This document shows positions 6,480-14,276 of a DNA stretch of 14,825 nt, in pieces. A program made the position numbers and the translations under genes. The stretch comes from Clostridiales bacterium (GTDB lineage Bacteria > Bacillota > Clostridia > Lachnospirales > WQUN01). Where the stretch lies: the NCBI GenBank assembly GCA_031269415.1, contig JAISZF010000258.1, positions 1 through 14,825 of the forward strand, written 5' to 3'. The notes beneath the pieces are model-generated. The model did not search any database. It saw nothing but the letters and a program-made list of their open reading frames with translations, and was not told the origin of the DNA. How positions within the stretch are numbered: position 1 is the stretch's first letter; each line of letters starts with the position of its first letter.

Positions 6480-7871
6480 ATGAAGATTACGTTGGACTAC
6501 AACAACATGATGACGGATTATGTCGGGCGCTATGGCGTCAGTGAGCAGGACATCTCCGAGTTGAAGCCGCAAATAGAAGCGGCGGTCGCGGCAATGAAGG
6601 CGAAACGCGCCGCAATGGCCTGGCGGGATTTGCCTTATAATCAAGCGGAGACCGTAAAAGAGATTAAAGAGTACGTGGACGAAATGAAAGACAGCGTCGA
6701 CGCGTTCGTCGTATTGGGCATAGGCGGTTCGGCTTTAGGCCCCATGGCGGTTCAGCAGGCGATACACAACCCTTATTACAACGAATTGCCCCGGGACAAA
6801 CGCGGCGGGTTCCCGAAATTTTATGTGGCGGATAATGTGGATCCGGAAAAGCTGGCGTACCTGTTTACTGTAATTGATCCCGAAAAAAGCCTGTTTAACG
6901 TGATCACGAAATCCGGTAGCACGTCCGAAACCATGTCGCAGTTCATGATCATTAAGGATTTGCTGGAGAACAAGCTGGGAGACGCCGCGAAAGAACATAT
7001 CGTATGCACCACGGACGGCAAAACGGGTAATTTGATAAAGATTGCGCAACGCGAGGGCTACAGTACATTTTACATCCCGTCCGCGGTAGGGGGCCGTTTT
7101 TCTGAATTGACACCGGTCGGGCTGCTGCCGGCGGCGTTCTGCGGGATAGACATCGAAGCGCTGTTAAAAGGCGCGGCTGTAATGGACGAGCTGTGTTCAG
7201 CGGATGATTTTGAGAAAAACCCCGCGTATATCTTCGCCGTACTCAACTATATCGCCTTAAAGCAGGGCAAGAATATCTGCGTAATGATGCCCTACGCCGA
7301 TTCATTGAAATACATGGCTGACTGGTTCGCGCAGATATGGGCCGAGTCATTGGGCAAGAAATATGACATGAACGGCAAAGAGGTTTGGGCCGGGCAAACG
7401 CCGGTTAAAGCATTAGGCGTGACAGATCAGCACTCGCAAGTACAGTTGTACACGGAAGGGCCTTTTGATAAGGTTATCGTGCTGGTCGGCGTGGAACAAT
7501 ACCGCGAAACCTTAACCATACCAAAATTGTATTCCGACATGCCAAGCTTGGGCTTCCTGGGCGGCGTCACCCAGAACAAGCTGATTCAGACGGAGATGAT
7601 GGCGACGGAATACGCGCTGCTGAAATCCGGCAAGCCCAACATGACCATCACCCTGCCGGAGGTTAATGAAAACACCGTCGGGCAGCTCTTATACTTCTTT
7701 GAGGCAGCGACGGCGTTCGCGGGAGAACTGTTAAACATTAACGCGTTCGACCAGCCGGGCGTGGAGGAAGGCAAGAACGCCGCTTACGCTATGTTCGGAC
7801 GTCCCGGCTATGAGGAAAAGAAGCGCGAGCTGGAAGCCCGTCCGGCAAAGGACGAAAGATTTATAGTATAG
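6480..7871 (+). CDS. pgi: Glucose-6-phosphate isomerase
   Basis: Cytosolic glycolytic enzyme interconverting glucose 6-phosphate and fructose 6-phosphate. The 463-aa length is typical of the Firmicutes branch. Visible motifs are VLGIGGSALGP near 78, the sugar-phosphate binding SGSTSET (145-151), GGRFSELTPVGLLP from 204, WAESLGKK with Glu289 as likely base, TDQHSQ with His318 (ring opening) and GVEEGK with Lys432. The ATG at 6480 is supported by AAGGTGG (6467-6473), six bases upstream. The frame stays open upstream, but that extension would cross the promoter. A terminator follows directly, so it is a single-gene unit. Confidence 0.97.
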   Translation: MKITLDYNNMMTDYVGRYGVSEQDISELKPQIEAAVAAMKAKRAAMAWRDLPYNQAETVKEIKEYVDEMKDSVDAFVVLGIGGSALGPMAVQQAIHNPYYNELPRDKRGGFPKFYVADNVDPEKLAYLFTVIDPEKSLFNVITKSGSTSETMSQFMIIKDLLENKLGDAAKEHIVCTTDGKTGNLIKIAQREGYSTFYIPSAVGGRFSELTPVGLLPAAFCGIDIEALLKGAAVMDELCSADDFEKNPAYIFAVLNYIALKQGKNICVMMPYADSLKYMADWFAQIWAESLGKKYDMNGKEVWAGQTPVKALGVTDQHSQVQLYTEGPFDKVIVLVGVEQYRETLTIPKLYSDMPSLGFLGGVTQNKLIQTEMMATEYALLKSGKPNMTITLPEVNENTVGQLLYFFEAATAFAGELLNINAFDQPGVEEGKNAAYAMFGRPGYEEKKRELEARPAKDERFIV

Positions 7872-7879
7872 AATGCGTT

Positions 7880-7914
7880 AAAGCCCTTATCCACCGGCGA
7901 TAAGGGCTTTTATT
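7880..7914. terminator. Bidirectional intrinsic terminator between convergent genes
   Basis: Perfect 12-bp arms AAAGCCCTTATC (7880-7891) and GATAAGGGCTTT (7899-7910) surround a seven-base loop. The stem has terminal A and T runs, so it can end transcription of the isomerase rightward and of the GLUG protein gene leftward. Confidence 0.85.
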
Positions 7915-7934
7915 GTTGGGCGTAACAGAAAAAT

Positions 7935-8840
7935 TTAAAAAATTCTTAAATAAGGATATCCGCCGTTCTTTCTGCCTTCCATCCCCCAAATCCTTGAAAA
8001 ATCCCAATTTCTATAACTCTCTTTCCGCTTCATCTCTTTGGTGGACAGCCCCGTGCCTTCATTGTTCGTTACAGATCCTATCTGATCCTTGTCATAGCAG
8101 CAGTCCGTGATCTTTCCGGAATAGACGTACCCCGCGATGCCGCCTTTATTGTTCTTCGCTTTTACCCTGCCCGCCGCGTAGCAGCCGTAAACGTCGGATC
8201 TTTCGCTGGCCGCGCCGATAAGCCCACCGCCGAACGTGTTATCCGAAGCGTTAACGTCGGCCTGTGAAAAACAATATTTGATTGCGCCCGTATTGGCTCC
8301 TACAAGCCCTCCGGCGCAATAGCCCGTATTTGAGACTCTGCCGTATGAACAGCACTGGCTTATATTGCCGGAATTATGGCCGGCAAGGCCCCCCGCCGAA
8401 CTGGAACTTCCTGTTGAAGAGATATTTGCATCTACGGCAAGGCCCTTTATCGTACCCGTATTGCTGTAGAAAAACCCTACGTAGTCATTGCTCTTGGATG
8501 AATTAATTCGAATATTCGATATTTCGTGTCCATTCCCATCGAACACGCCGCTGAATGTCGGTATTGGCTCCCAGGATTTAGCCTTTAGGGAAATATCATT
8601 TTTTAGCTGATAATAAGCGCTGCCGCTGTATTTTCCCCTTCCCGCCTGTAATAAATCCTGTTCCGTGAAGATCAGGTAAGGCGATCTTTCAGTGCCGTCG
8701 CCTTTCATCTGAGCTTCAGCGGAACTGTTACCGCCGCGATCTCTCGCGTTCGGGTTATGTCTCGCGAAGGTTTGAGCGGGCGTGCTGATCAACGCCAGGC
8801 TTACCAACAGTAAGACCACGGGCGGCATACTTCTCTTCAT
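7935..8840 (-). CDS. Secreted GLUG-motif repeat protein
   Basis: This 301-aa protein has a signal peptide (about residues 1-26, hydrophobic core VVLLLVSLALIS, cleavage near TFA) and no lipobox or anchor. A short linker is followed by the entry segment FSGVFDGNGHEISNIRI near 94. Then come about five GLUG-type repeats of the form GGLAGxNxGxIxxCxSxGxV (from about 120 to 255) and the usual closing segment with W..NGGYPYL. Such repeats build a beta-helix-like rod found in surface and adhesin-like proteins. The repeats are cysteine-rich, with CC pairs in the first and last and single Cys elsewhere, so disulfides or metal binding are possible. GAGGAGGAAAATT before the ATG at 8840 is a strong start signal. 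The ligand and role are unknown. Confidence 0.85.
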   Translation of the reverse strand: MKRSMPPVVLLLVSLALISTPAQTFARHNPNARDRGGNSSAEAQMKGDGTERSPYLIFTEQDLLQAGRGKYSGSAYYQLKNDISLKAKSWEPIPTFSGVFDGNGHEISNIRINSSKSNDYVGFFYSNTGTIKGLAVDANISSTGSSSSAGGLAGHNSGNISQCCSYGRVSNTGYCAGGLVGANTGAIKYCFSQADVNASDNTFGGGLIGAASERSDVYGCYAAGRVKAKNNKGGIAGYVYSGKITDCCYDKDQIGSVTNNEGTGLSTKEMKRKESYRNWDFSRIWGMEGRKNGGYPYLRIF

Positions 8841-8922
8841 AATTTTCCTCCTCGCTGTGCGTTAAAATATGAACGATGTTAGTATGCCTCTTCGCTATAA
8901 AAATATTATTTCAATCCGCACT

Positions 8923-9147
8923 TTACCGCAAAGATTGCTTTATTCTGTCCTGTTGAACACGCACATATTCCTCAATCTCGTCGATCACTCCCTGCGTCCC
9001 GGTCAGGTGAAATGGCTCATAACCGATTTCGAGGTAACGCAAGATGTTATACTTGCGATCTAGGTTGTTGAACTCACTAACTGTTAGCCCACGCGATTTT
9101 CGGTAGGCGCTCGCGACATTCGCTTGTAAAAAAAAGTACAGGATCAA
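8923..9147 (-). CDS. DUF3791-like small protein; start region apparently frameshifted
   Basis: The frame encodes about 74 aa resembling DUF3791 proteins: a helical start, then GLTVSEFNNLDRKYNILRYL, EIGYEPFHLTG and VIDEIEEYV. That corresponds to the family pattern of a Gly-Val-x-Asp-Tyr-like core, Tyr-x-x-Leu/Phe-His and a terminal acidic helix. DUF3791 genes are small accessory genes often seen beside DUF3990 genes, but none is present here. The only in-frame start is TTG at 9147. The best start signal, AGGAGG with ATG at 9151-9149, is in another frame. The two are separated by a run of eight T (complement of 9128-9135). With seven T the ATG frame would read MVDPVLF and continue directly into the DUF3791 sequence. 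Either TTG is used, or the gene is phase-variable, decayed or mis-sequenced at this run. The family call is from memory. Confidence 0.6.
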   Translation of the reverse strand: MILYFFLQANVASAYRKSRGLTVSEFNNLDRKYNILRYLEIGYEPFHLTGTQGVIDEIEEYVRVQQDRIKQSLR

Positions 9148-9334
9148 CCATAACCCACCTCCTCGTATGCGAACCTTCTAATAATATTTAAACACAGACA
9201 CACGTGAGAATCAATTGAAATCTAGTTATCGGCACTGTTAAAGGACTGGCGGGCATGAAACATTCCGTAAAATTTCACATAGTATAAAAGTGGAAGTTGT
9301 CCACACGTATCGAACAATTTCTAATTTTGCGGGA

Positions 9335-9358
9335 AGATGTGCCCCTTGCAACACATCT
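9335..9358 (+). repeat. Leader hairpin before the Cache-like membrane protein gene
   Basis: AGATGTG (9335-9341) and CACATCT (9352-9358) form a perfect 7-bp stem with a ten-base loop that ends three bases before the GAGGGAGG ribosome binding site. It could influence translation of the downstream pair. No T run follows, so it is not a terminator. Confidence 0.4.
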
Positions 9359-9372
9359 AGAGGGAGGAAAAT

Positions 9373-10038
9373 ATGAACGCTTTATTCAACGGAAAGATGA
9401 AATATCTCTTCCTGGCGCCAATCGCTATAATGATAATCTTCGCACTGCTAAACCAACAGGCCCTGGCGAAGCTTCAGGATGATTTATTGACTGAAAAAAT
9501 GGCCGCAAGTCAGGCTGCTGTTGATCAATTAGTTGAATTGATCAACAGGCACGTGGATCTTGGATTTGAATTGGATGAAAGGGACTACGAGAGGATATTT
9601 CGCTTCGAGATAACGCACATGGACAGTTCGGAGAACGTTTTTGCCGGGCTGTATGATGAGGAAATGCATTTAGTGACCAAACGGGTATCCATGGTTAATT
9701 TTAATCCAACTCATTCACAGGATTTTACATCGGCCATTTTGGAAAACCCAGCCGGTTGGATTGAAGTGCCTTACGAGAGAGAAGATTCCGGTACAATCGA
9801 CATGCATATCTATTACAGGTGGTTTACAGGCATTCCCGCGTTTGATAAGAGGTATCTGGTCGCTGTCGGCGTCAGTATGGAAAGTATCAGCATTAATCCC
9901 GCGAGCTGGCTTACAACGGGTATGATTGTTCAAATACTGGTCACATTCTTATTGAATATGGCATTTGTCGTTCTGCTGTGTTATCTGGGCAATATCTATT
10001 CATCCCGAAACGGAAGGAAATGGAGGCCGGGAGGATGA
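9373..10038 (+). CDS. Membrane protein with Cache-like extracytoplasmic domain and no output domain
   Basis: This 221-aa protein has two predicted membrane helices (about 11-28 and 180-206). They enclose an outer domain of about 150 residues, and a short basic tail follows. The outer domain begins with a helix (KLQDDLLTEKMAASQAAVDQLVELI) and ends with a strand pair (DKRYLVAVGVSMESI), the pattern of single Cache sensors of chemoreceptors and histidine kinases. However, there is no HAMP, kinase, GGDEF or methyl-accepting domain. The start at 9373 has a strong site (GAGGGAGG, 9361-9368). Its TGA overlaps the next ATG (ATGA), so the two are translationally coupled. It may sense a ligand outside the cell and act on the holin-like partner, or be the remnant of a larger receptor. 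Assignment to Cache is by fold pattern only. Confidence 0.65.
   Translation: MNALFNGKMKYLFLAPIAIMIIFALLNQQALAKLQDDLLTEKMAASQAAVDQLVELINRHVDLGFELDERDYERIFRFEITHMDSSENVFAGLYDEEMHLVTKRVSMVNFNPTHSQDFTSAILENPAGWIEVPYEREDSGTIDMHIYYRWFTGIPAFDKRYLVAVGVSMESISINPASWLTTGMIVQILVTFLLNMAFVVLLCYLGNIYSSRNGRKWRPGG
9518..9548 (+). repeat. Perfect 13-bp inverted repeat inside the Cache-like gene
   Basis: CTGTTGATCAATT (9518-9530) and AATTGATCAACAG (9536-9548) are exact reverse complements separated by AGTTG. They lie over codons 49-59 and contain two copies of the palindrome TTGATCAA, 17 bp apart. No T run follows. It may be an mRNA hairpin or an operator within the gene. Confidence 0.85.
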
Positions 10039-10325
10039 TAAACGAAACAGCAATGAAAATCCTTGTGGCCGCGCTGCTCTCAGTCTTCGGCGCGCTTGCG
10101 CGGTTATTAAATCAGAAGGACAAAACGCCCTTGCGTCTTTCCGCTATGATATCAGGGTGCCTGGTGGCCGCGTTTTCGGGGGTCATGGCTCATTTTCTAG
10201 CGGAATTCTTCGAGAGTCCCCCGAACCTGTCGTACGTGATCGCCGGGATCAGCGGCTGGATTGGGCCGCATATACTTGATGTGTTCGCGAATCTAGTGAT
10301 GAAAAACACAGGGCTTAAGAGCTGA
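10035..10325 (+). CDS. LydA-like holin family small membrane protein (holin superfamily III type)
   Basis: This 96-aa protein has three likely membrane segments: KILVAALLSVFGALARLL (about 8-25), the stretch around SAMISGCLVAAFSGVMAHFL (35-57) and YVIAGISGWIGPHILDVF (68-88). The order and the closing GISGWIGPHILD resemble LydA-type phage holins (Phage_holin_3_3), which make pores for endolysin release in phages. The ATG overlaps the previous stop by ATGA and has GGGAGG (10028-10034) directly upstream. No endolysin, antiholin or other phage gene is near. A domesticated holin-like pore working with the upstream membrane protein is the best inference. The family call is from memory. Confidence 0.68.
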   Translation: MINETAMKILVAALLSVFGALARLLNQKDKTPLRLSAMISGCLVAAFSGVMAHFLAEFFESPPNLSYVIAGISGWIGPHILDVFANLVMKNTGLKS

Positions 10326-10354
10326 CAGAATAAACCGGCGCAATTGAGGGTTAC

Positions 10355-10383
10355 TTGCAAAATTGGGCGCTTTTCGTTATAAT
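10355..10383 (+). promoter_or_regulatory. Sigma-A promoter of the cyclophilin lipoprotein gene
   Basis: TTGCAA (10355-10360), a 17-nt spacer and a perfect TATAAT (10378-10383) place the transcription start about 30 nt before the ATG at 10420. The gene is thus independent of the holin pair that ends at 10325. Confidence 0.78.
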
Positions 10384-10419
10384 AATCCGAATCAATTAAG
10401 CGAAGGGAAGAGTCCTCAT

Positions 10420-10995
10420 ATGAAAAAGGCAAGATTAGCTCTTATTACCGCGCAGATCCTGGCGCTATGCGCGGTCGCGCCCGGTTGCTCGTCATCGTCA
10501 TCCTCATCCGGTCCCAAAGTGGAAATAGAGATGCAGGACGGCGGGAAGATCCAATTGGAATTAGACAGTAAAAACGCGCCCATCACCGTCGAGAATTTTG
10601 TCTCTCTGGTTTCCAGCGGCTTTTACGACGGACTTACGTTTCACCGTATTATTCCCGATTTTATGATTCAAGGCGGCGATCCCGAGGGCACTGGTATGGG
10701 CGGTTCAGATACCAATATTAAGGGCGAATTCTCCGGTAACGGCGTTGACAACAAGATCAGCCATGTGCGCGGGGTTATCAGCATGGCTCGAAGCCAAGAC
10801 AATGATTCGGCCAGCAGCCAGTTCTTTATCACGAACGCCGACTCTACATTTTTGGACGGAGAATACGCCGCTTTCGGAACAGTAATCTCCGGTATGGATG
10901 TCGTGGATAAAATTTCAGCGGTTCCGACGACAGGCGGTAATGAAAACAGGCCCTTAGAACCGGTTGTAATAAAATCCATCACCATTATAGATTGA
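10420..10995 (+). CDS. Cyclophilin-type peptidyl-prolyl isomerase lipoprotein
   Basis: A 191-aa exported PPIase that should assist folding of proteins outside the membrane. The signal peptide ends with the lipobox Ala-Pro-Gly-Cys23, followed by a run of serines. The cyclophilin domain begins near residue 33. Active-site segments are FHRIIPDFMIQGGD (Arg76, Phe81, Met82, Gln84), ISMARS near 120 and SSQFFI (132-137). FLDGEYAAFG has Phe144 where human CypA has Trp121, as in many bacterial forms that bind cyclosporin poorly. The site AAGGGAAG (10403-10410) and the signal peptide fix the start at 10420, because the longer frame runs back into the promoter. Confidence 0.93.
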   Translation: MKKARLALITAQILALCAVAPGCSSSSSSSGPKVEIEMQDGGKIQLELDSKNAPITVENFVSLVSSGFYDGLTFHRIIPDFMIQGGDPEGTGMGGSDTNIKGEFSGNGVDNKISHVRGVISMARSQDNDSASSQFFITNADSTFLDGEYAAFGTVISGMDVVDKISAVPTTGGNENRPLEPVVIKSITIID

Positions 10996-11020
10996 CAAAT
11001 TCCATTATAAAGCGCACAAT
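10992..11020 (+). promoter_or_regulatory. Possible promoter of the zinc-ribbon gene
   Basis: A perfect TTGACA (10992-10997), overlapping the stop codon of the isomerase, is followed after 17 nt by CACAAT (11015-11020, four of six bases). The leader would be about 55 nt. This is weak, and read-through from the cyclophilin gene is equally possible because no terminator lies between them. Confidence 0.35.
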
Positions 11021-11079
11021 GATATTGAGGCGTCAGGCGTGGTTCATATTACAGCACGGTTCAACAGAGGGGGATTTAA

Positions 11080-11472
11080 TTGTTTATTATTTGGGGGTTC
11101 GGCCACAAGACGAGCAAGATAATGGGCATCATTAAGGAGTCGCTTTGCGGTCGCTGCAACAATCACACCGCTAGGCAGATAGTAAAACTGACGACATGGC
11201 TGACTCTGTTTTTCATACCGATTATTCCATACAGCAGGCGCTATCTGCTGGTCTGCCCCATTTGCGGCCAGGCGCGGGAGCTGACCAAGCCGGAATTCAA
11301 ATCACTGACCGAAGGCGGCGATAACTATGCCGATCAGCCGGTTTACGGGCAATATCAGCGTACTTCTTCCGACGACTCTAAGTACGCGGGTAAAACCCCG
11401 ACACAGATCGCTTTTCTGAAGCATATGGAAGAATTAAGCGCCGGGAAAGAAGCGGAACACGGGCGGAACTGA
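11080..11472 (+). CDS. Zinc-ribbon family protein of unknown function
   Basis: This 130-aa protein resembles the zinc-ribbon-15-type proteins common in Firmicutes, which begin MFxIWGFG and carry LTLFFIPIIPYSxxYxLVCPIC. Two cysteine pairs, C23-x2-C26 and C59-x2-C62, should bind one zinc. Between them lies a hydrophobic stretch (about 37-51). The C-terminal 60 residues are polar and low in complexity, with TPTQIAFLKHMEEL near the end. The start is a TTG at 11080 supported by AGAGGGGG (11066-11073) six bases upstream and by the conserved family N-terminus. Function and location are unknown. Confidence 0.85.
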   Translation: MFIIWGFGHKTSKIMGIIKESLCGRCNNHTARQIVKLTTWLTLFFIPIIPYSRRYLLVCPICGQARELTKPEFKSLTEGGDNYADQPVYGQYQRTSSDDSKYAGKTPTQIAFLKHMEELSAGKEAEHGRN

Positions 11473-11491
11473 AATTTCAGAGGTGAATTTT

Positions 11492-11533
11492 ATGGCGAAA
11501 GATTACTCTGTGCATGGCACAACAAAACTCTAA
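11492..11533 (+). CDS. Possible 13-codon peptide frame
   Basis: AGAGGTG (11480-11486), five bases before an ATG, starts a short frame (Met-Ala-Lys-Asp-Tyr ... Lys-Leu) that ends in TAA just before the terminator. It could be the remnant of a gene cut by deletion, a tiny peptide or chance. The evidence is only the well-placed ribosome binding site. Confidence 0.15.
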   Translation: MAKDYSVHGTTKL

Positions 11534-11540
11534 CGTGAGA

Positions 11541-11588
11541 AAAAAGAACCGCCGCAAGGCCTAAAGGCCGGGCGGCGGTTCTTTTTTT
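11541..11588. terminator. Strong bidirectional intrinsic terminator
   Basis: Fifteen-nt arms AAAAAGAACCGCCGC (11541-11555) and GCGGCGGTTCTTTTT (11572-11586) pair perfectly. Inside them is a second stem AGGCC/GGCCT-like segment (11557-11568). The A and T runs serve both strands. It lies between the zinc-ribbon gene and the convergent ATPase gene, whose stop codon is only a few bases away. Confidence 0.92.
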
Positions 11589-11592
11589 ATCA

Positions 11593-14247
11593 TCACAGGC
11601 TAACCCGCCTATTGACCAGTTTACTGATCTCCCCGCCGGCCAATGGGATTAAAGCGAACGCGGCGGCGCAGAAGATTTCGAAACCCGTCAGGGGCACATT
11701 GCCGAATATTACACGGAACCCCGGCAGAAAGACCGAACACAGCAAAAAGGCTATCGAGACTATAACGCACTGATTCAAATATCTATTGGAAAACCATTTC
11801 ATTTTAAATAAAGATATCTTCTCCGAACGCGCCGTGTACGCCCTGAAGAGTTCACCCAGCACGATCGTGACAAAACACGCCGTTTCTCCTATTTGCTTTC
11901 CATATTCATTAAATCCGTTGCTTGCGTAAGCAAACATAAATGAGCCCAGCACGCCTATGGTTAATGAAATACTTTGGATTAAAACCGAAACGGTCATCTT
12001 TCTATCTACTATGGGTTTCTTAGGATCGCGCGGCGGCACGTCCATCAACCCCTGTTCCTTCTCTTCCATGCCCAGCGCGAACGCGGGGAAGGCGTCGGTT
12101 ATCAGATTTATCGCCAGCAAATGTATGGGCAGCAGCGGTACCGGCCATCCGAACAGCATCGCTATGAATATGACCATAATCTCGCCGATATTGCACGACA
12201 GCAAATATCCCACGACCTTGCGGATATTGTTGTATATGGTCCGGCCTTCCTCCACCGCGCGGACTATGCTGGCAAAGTTATCGTCCGTAAGTATCATGTC
12301 GGCGGCTTCCTTGGAAACGTCGGTACCCGTAATGCCCATGGCGACGCCGATATCCGCTTTCTTCAGGGACGGCGCGTCGTTCACCCCGTCACCCGTCATG
12401 GCGGCGATATTGCCGTTGGCGCGCACCACGTTTATGAGACGCACCTTATGCTCCGGGGATACGCGCGCGAACACATGCGTGTCTTTCGACACTTCACGCA
12501 GTTTATTGTCGTCCATCGCGTCGATCTCCCGACCGCTGACAGCCTTATCATTTTTCATTATGCCCAACTGGCGGGCAATAGCCATAGCGGTAGCCTTATG
12601 ATCGCCCGTGATCATCTTGACCGTAATACCGGCCTTCTCGCAGACCTCTATCGCCGCTTTCGCCTCGTCACGCGGCGGGTCTATCATGCCCATAAGGCCT
12701 GTAAAGACTAGATCCTCTTCTTTCGGTTCCGGCGACTGCAGATATTTAAACGCCACACCCAGAACCCTTAAAGCGCTGTCCGCGAACTTGCCGTTAGCGG
12801 CTGCGGCCTCGCCTCGATCCTCTTCAGAGATAGTCCGTATCTCACCATTGCTATAAATATAAGCGCATCTGCGCAAAATCTCATCCGGAGCGCCTTTGGT
12901 ATACATAATATATGGCCGCGGGGCATTTTCGACCGGGTGTACGGTAGACATGAGCTTCCGGTCAGAATCGAAGGGAAGCTCTCCGACGCGCGGTTTTTCC
13001 TTGTTTATTACATCTTTGGCGACGCCGGCCTTCTCACCCAGCACCAGCAGCGCGCCTTCGGTCGGATCGCCTATTATGGAACTCTCTTCCTTATGATAAA
13101 TCGCGTCGTTGCAAAGCACCGCGCCCTCAACCAGTATACGCGCGGCCTCGTTCATTTCCGATATACCGCCGTCCGCCTCGTATCCGGTTCCGGTCACCTC
13201 ACTGAACAGACCGTCCGCGTACAAATTCACGACGGTCATTTTATTCTGTGTAAGCGTGCCGGTCTTATCACTGCAAATAACTGTTGTGCTGCCCAGCGTT
13301 TCAACCGCGGAAAGACGCTTGATTATCGCGTGGCTGCGCACCATCCGCTGCATGCCCAAAGCCAGGATAACCGTAACCACCATGGTAAGCCCTTCCGGTA
13401 TGGCGGCGACAGCCAGCGACACGGCGGTCATAAACATCTCTAGTACCGCCAGCCCGCGCAGCAATCCCAAGCCAAAGATAACGGCGCACACAACAATACA
13501 TACTATACCCAGCGTTTTTCCGAGGGCGTTCAGCGAGATCTGCAGCGGCGTCGGTTCTTCCCTGTGTTCCGTAAGCATTGCCGCGATCTTGCCCATTTGG
13601 GTCTTCATACCGGTATCGGTAACAACGCCGTGTCCGCGTCCGTATGTTACCATAGTGCCCATATAAGCGGAGTTCTTCCTGTCGCCCAGTCCGGTGTCTT
13701 TCTCTAAAACCAGCGAAGCGTCCTTTTCCGAGGCGACGGATTCCCCCGTCAGCGCGGATTCGTCTATCTTTAGGTTAACGCTTTCAATCAGCCGCAAATC
13801 TGCGGGTATGTAGTCCCCCGCCTCTAATACGACAACATCCCCCGGCACGAGAAGATTGGAGGCAATCTTCTCTATCTGCCCGCCGCGCAGCACTTTCGAC
13901 TGCGGGCTGGCCATATTCTTAAGCGCTTTCAGCGCGTTCCCCGCCTTGTTTTCCTGAAACACGCCCAACCCGGCGTTCAGGAGAACAATAGCGAGAATGA
14001 CGCACCCGTCGAAATACTCGCCTACGGCAATAGATATTACGGAAGCGGCAATAAGGATAATCACTAAGAAATCCTTAAATTGGTACAGAAACTTAATAAA
14101 AAGCGTATCTTCTTTCTTGCCTTCCAGTTTGTTTTCCCCGTATTTTCTCAATCGCTCCTCGGCGTCGCGCGCGTCCAAACCAGAAGCGGCGGTTACCTCG
14201 TGGAAGCGCAGTATCTCTTCCGCGCTCCTGGTGTATCCTTCATCCAT
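11593..14247 (-). CDS. P2A-type Ca2+-transporting P-type ATPase
   Basis: An 884-aa membrane pump that uses ATP to export Ca2+. Visible parts in order are the N-terminal cation ATPase domain, M1-M2 (about 57-97), the actuator motif TGES (167-170), M3-M4 (245-300) with IPEGL, the phosphorylation motif CSDKTGTLT (Asp327), the nucleotide-binding KGAPD (451-455), TGDH (547) and TGDGVNDAP (618-626), then M5-M10 with the C-terminal domain. The ligands of both SERCA-type Ca2+ sites seem present: Glu285 in M4, Asn686 and Glu689 in M5 (CNIGE), and Asn714, Thr717 and Asp718 in M6 (NLITD). Calcium is therefore favoured over Na+/K+ or Mn2+. The length is normal. The ATG at 14247 follows GGGGGATGA. It is a single-gene unit ending at a strong terminator. 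Confidence 0.94.
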   Translation of the reverse strand: MDEGYTRSAEEILRFHEVTAASGLDARDAEERLRKYGENKLEGKKEDTLFIKFLYQFKDFLVIILIAASVISIAVGEYFDGCVILAIVLLNAGLGVFQENKAGNALKALKNMASPQSKVLRGGQIEKIASNLLVPGDVVVLEAGDYIPADLRLIESVNLKIDESALTGESVASEKDASLVLEKDTGLGDRKNSAYMGTMVTYGRGHGVVTDTGMKTQMGKIAAMLTEHREEPTPLQISLNALGKTLGIVCIVVCAVIFGLGLLRGLAVLEMFMTAVSLAVAAIPEGLTMVVTVILALGMQRMVRSHAIIKRLSAVETLGSTTVICSDKTGTLTQNKMTVVNLYADGLFSEVTGTGYEADGGISEMNEAARILVEGAVLCNDAIYHKEESSIIGDPTEGALLVLGEKAGVAKDVINKEKPRVGELPFDSDRKLMSTVHPVENAPRPYIMYTKGAPDEILRRCAYIYSNGEIRTISEEDRGEAAAANGKFADSALRVLGVAFKYLQSPEPKEEDLVFTGLMGMIDPPRDEAKAAIEVCEKAGITVKMITGDHKATAMAIARQLGIMKNDKAVSGREIDAMDDNKLREVSKDTHVFARVSPEHKVRLINVVRANGNIAAMTGDGVNDAPSLKKADIGVAMGITGTDVSKEAADMILTDDNFASIVRAVEEGRTIYNNIRKVVGYLLSCNIGEIMVIFIAMLFGWPVPLLPIHLLAINLITDAFPAFALGMEEKEQGLMDVPPRDPKKPIVDRKMTVSVLIQSISLTIGVLGSFMFAYASNGFNEYGKQIGETACFVTIVLGELFRAYTARSEKISLFKMKWFSNRYLNQCVIVSIAFLLCSVFLPGFRVIFGNVPLTGFEIFCAAAFALIPLAGGEISKLVNRRVSL

Positions 14248-14276
14248 AGCTCATCCCCCTATTTTTTGCTCATAAA

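Noticed and set aside
9250..9290. ECF (sigma-W-like) promoter TGAAAC before the sensor/holin pair
   Set aside because: No CGTA-type -10 box lies at the required distance. A TATAAA at 9283 lacks a matching -35 box, so no promoter is claimed.
9373..10325. Prophage remnant
   Set aside because: Only a holin-like gene is present. No endolysin, structural, integrase or attachment-site signal was found around it.
11957..13666. Several plus-strand frames of 150-215 codons opposite the Ca2+ ATPase
   Set aside because: They mirror the codon pattern of the ATPase gene, overlap each other and have no start signals or protein motifs.
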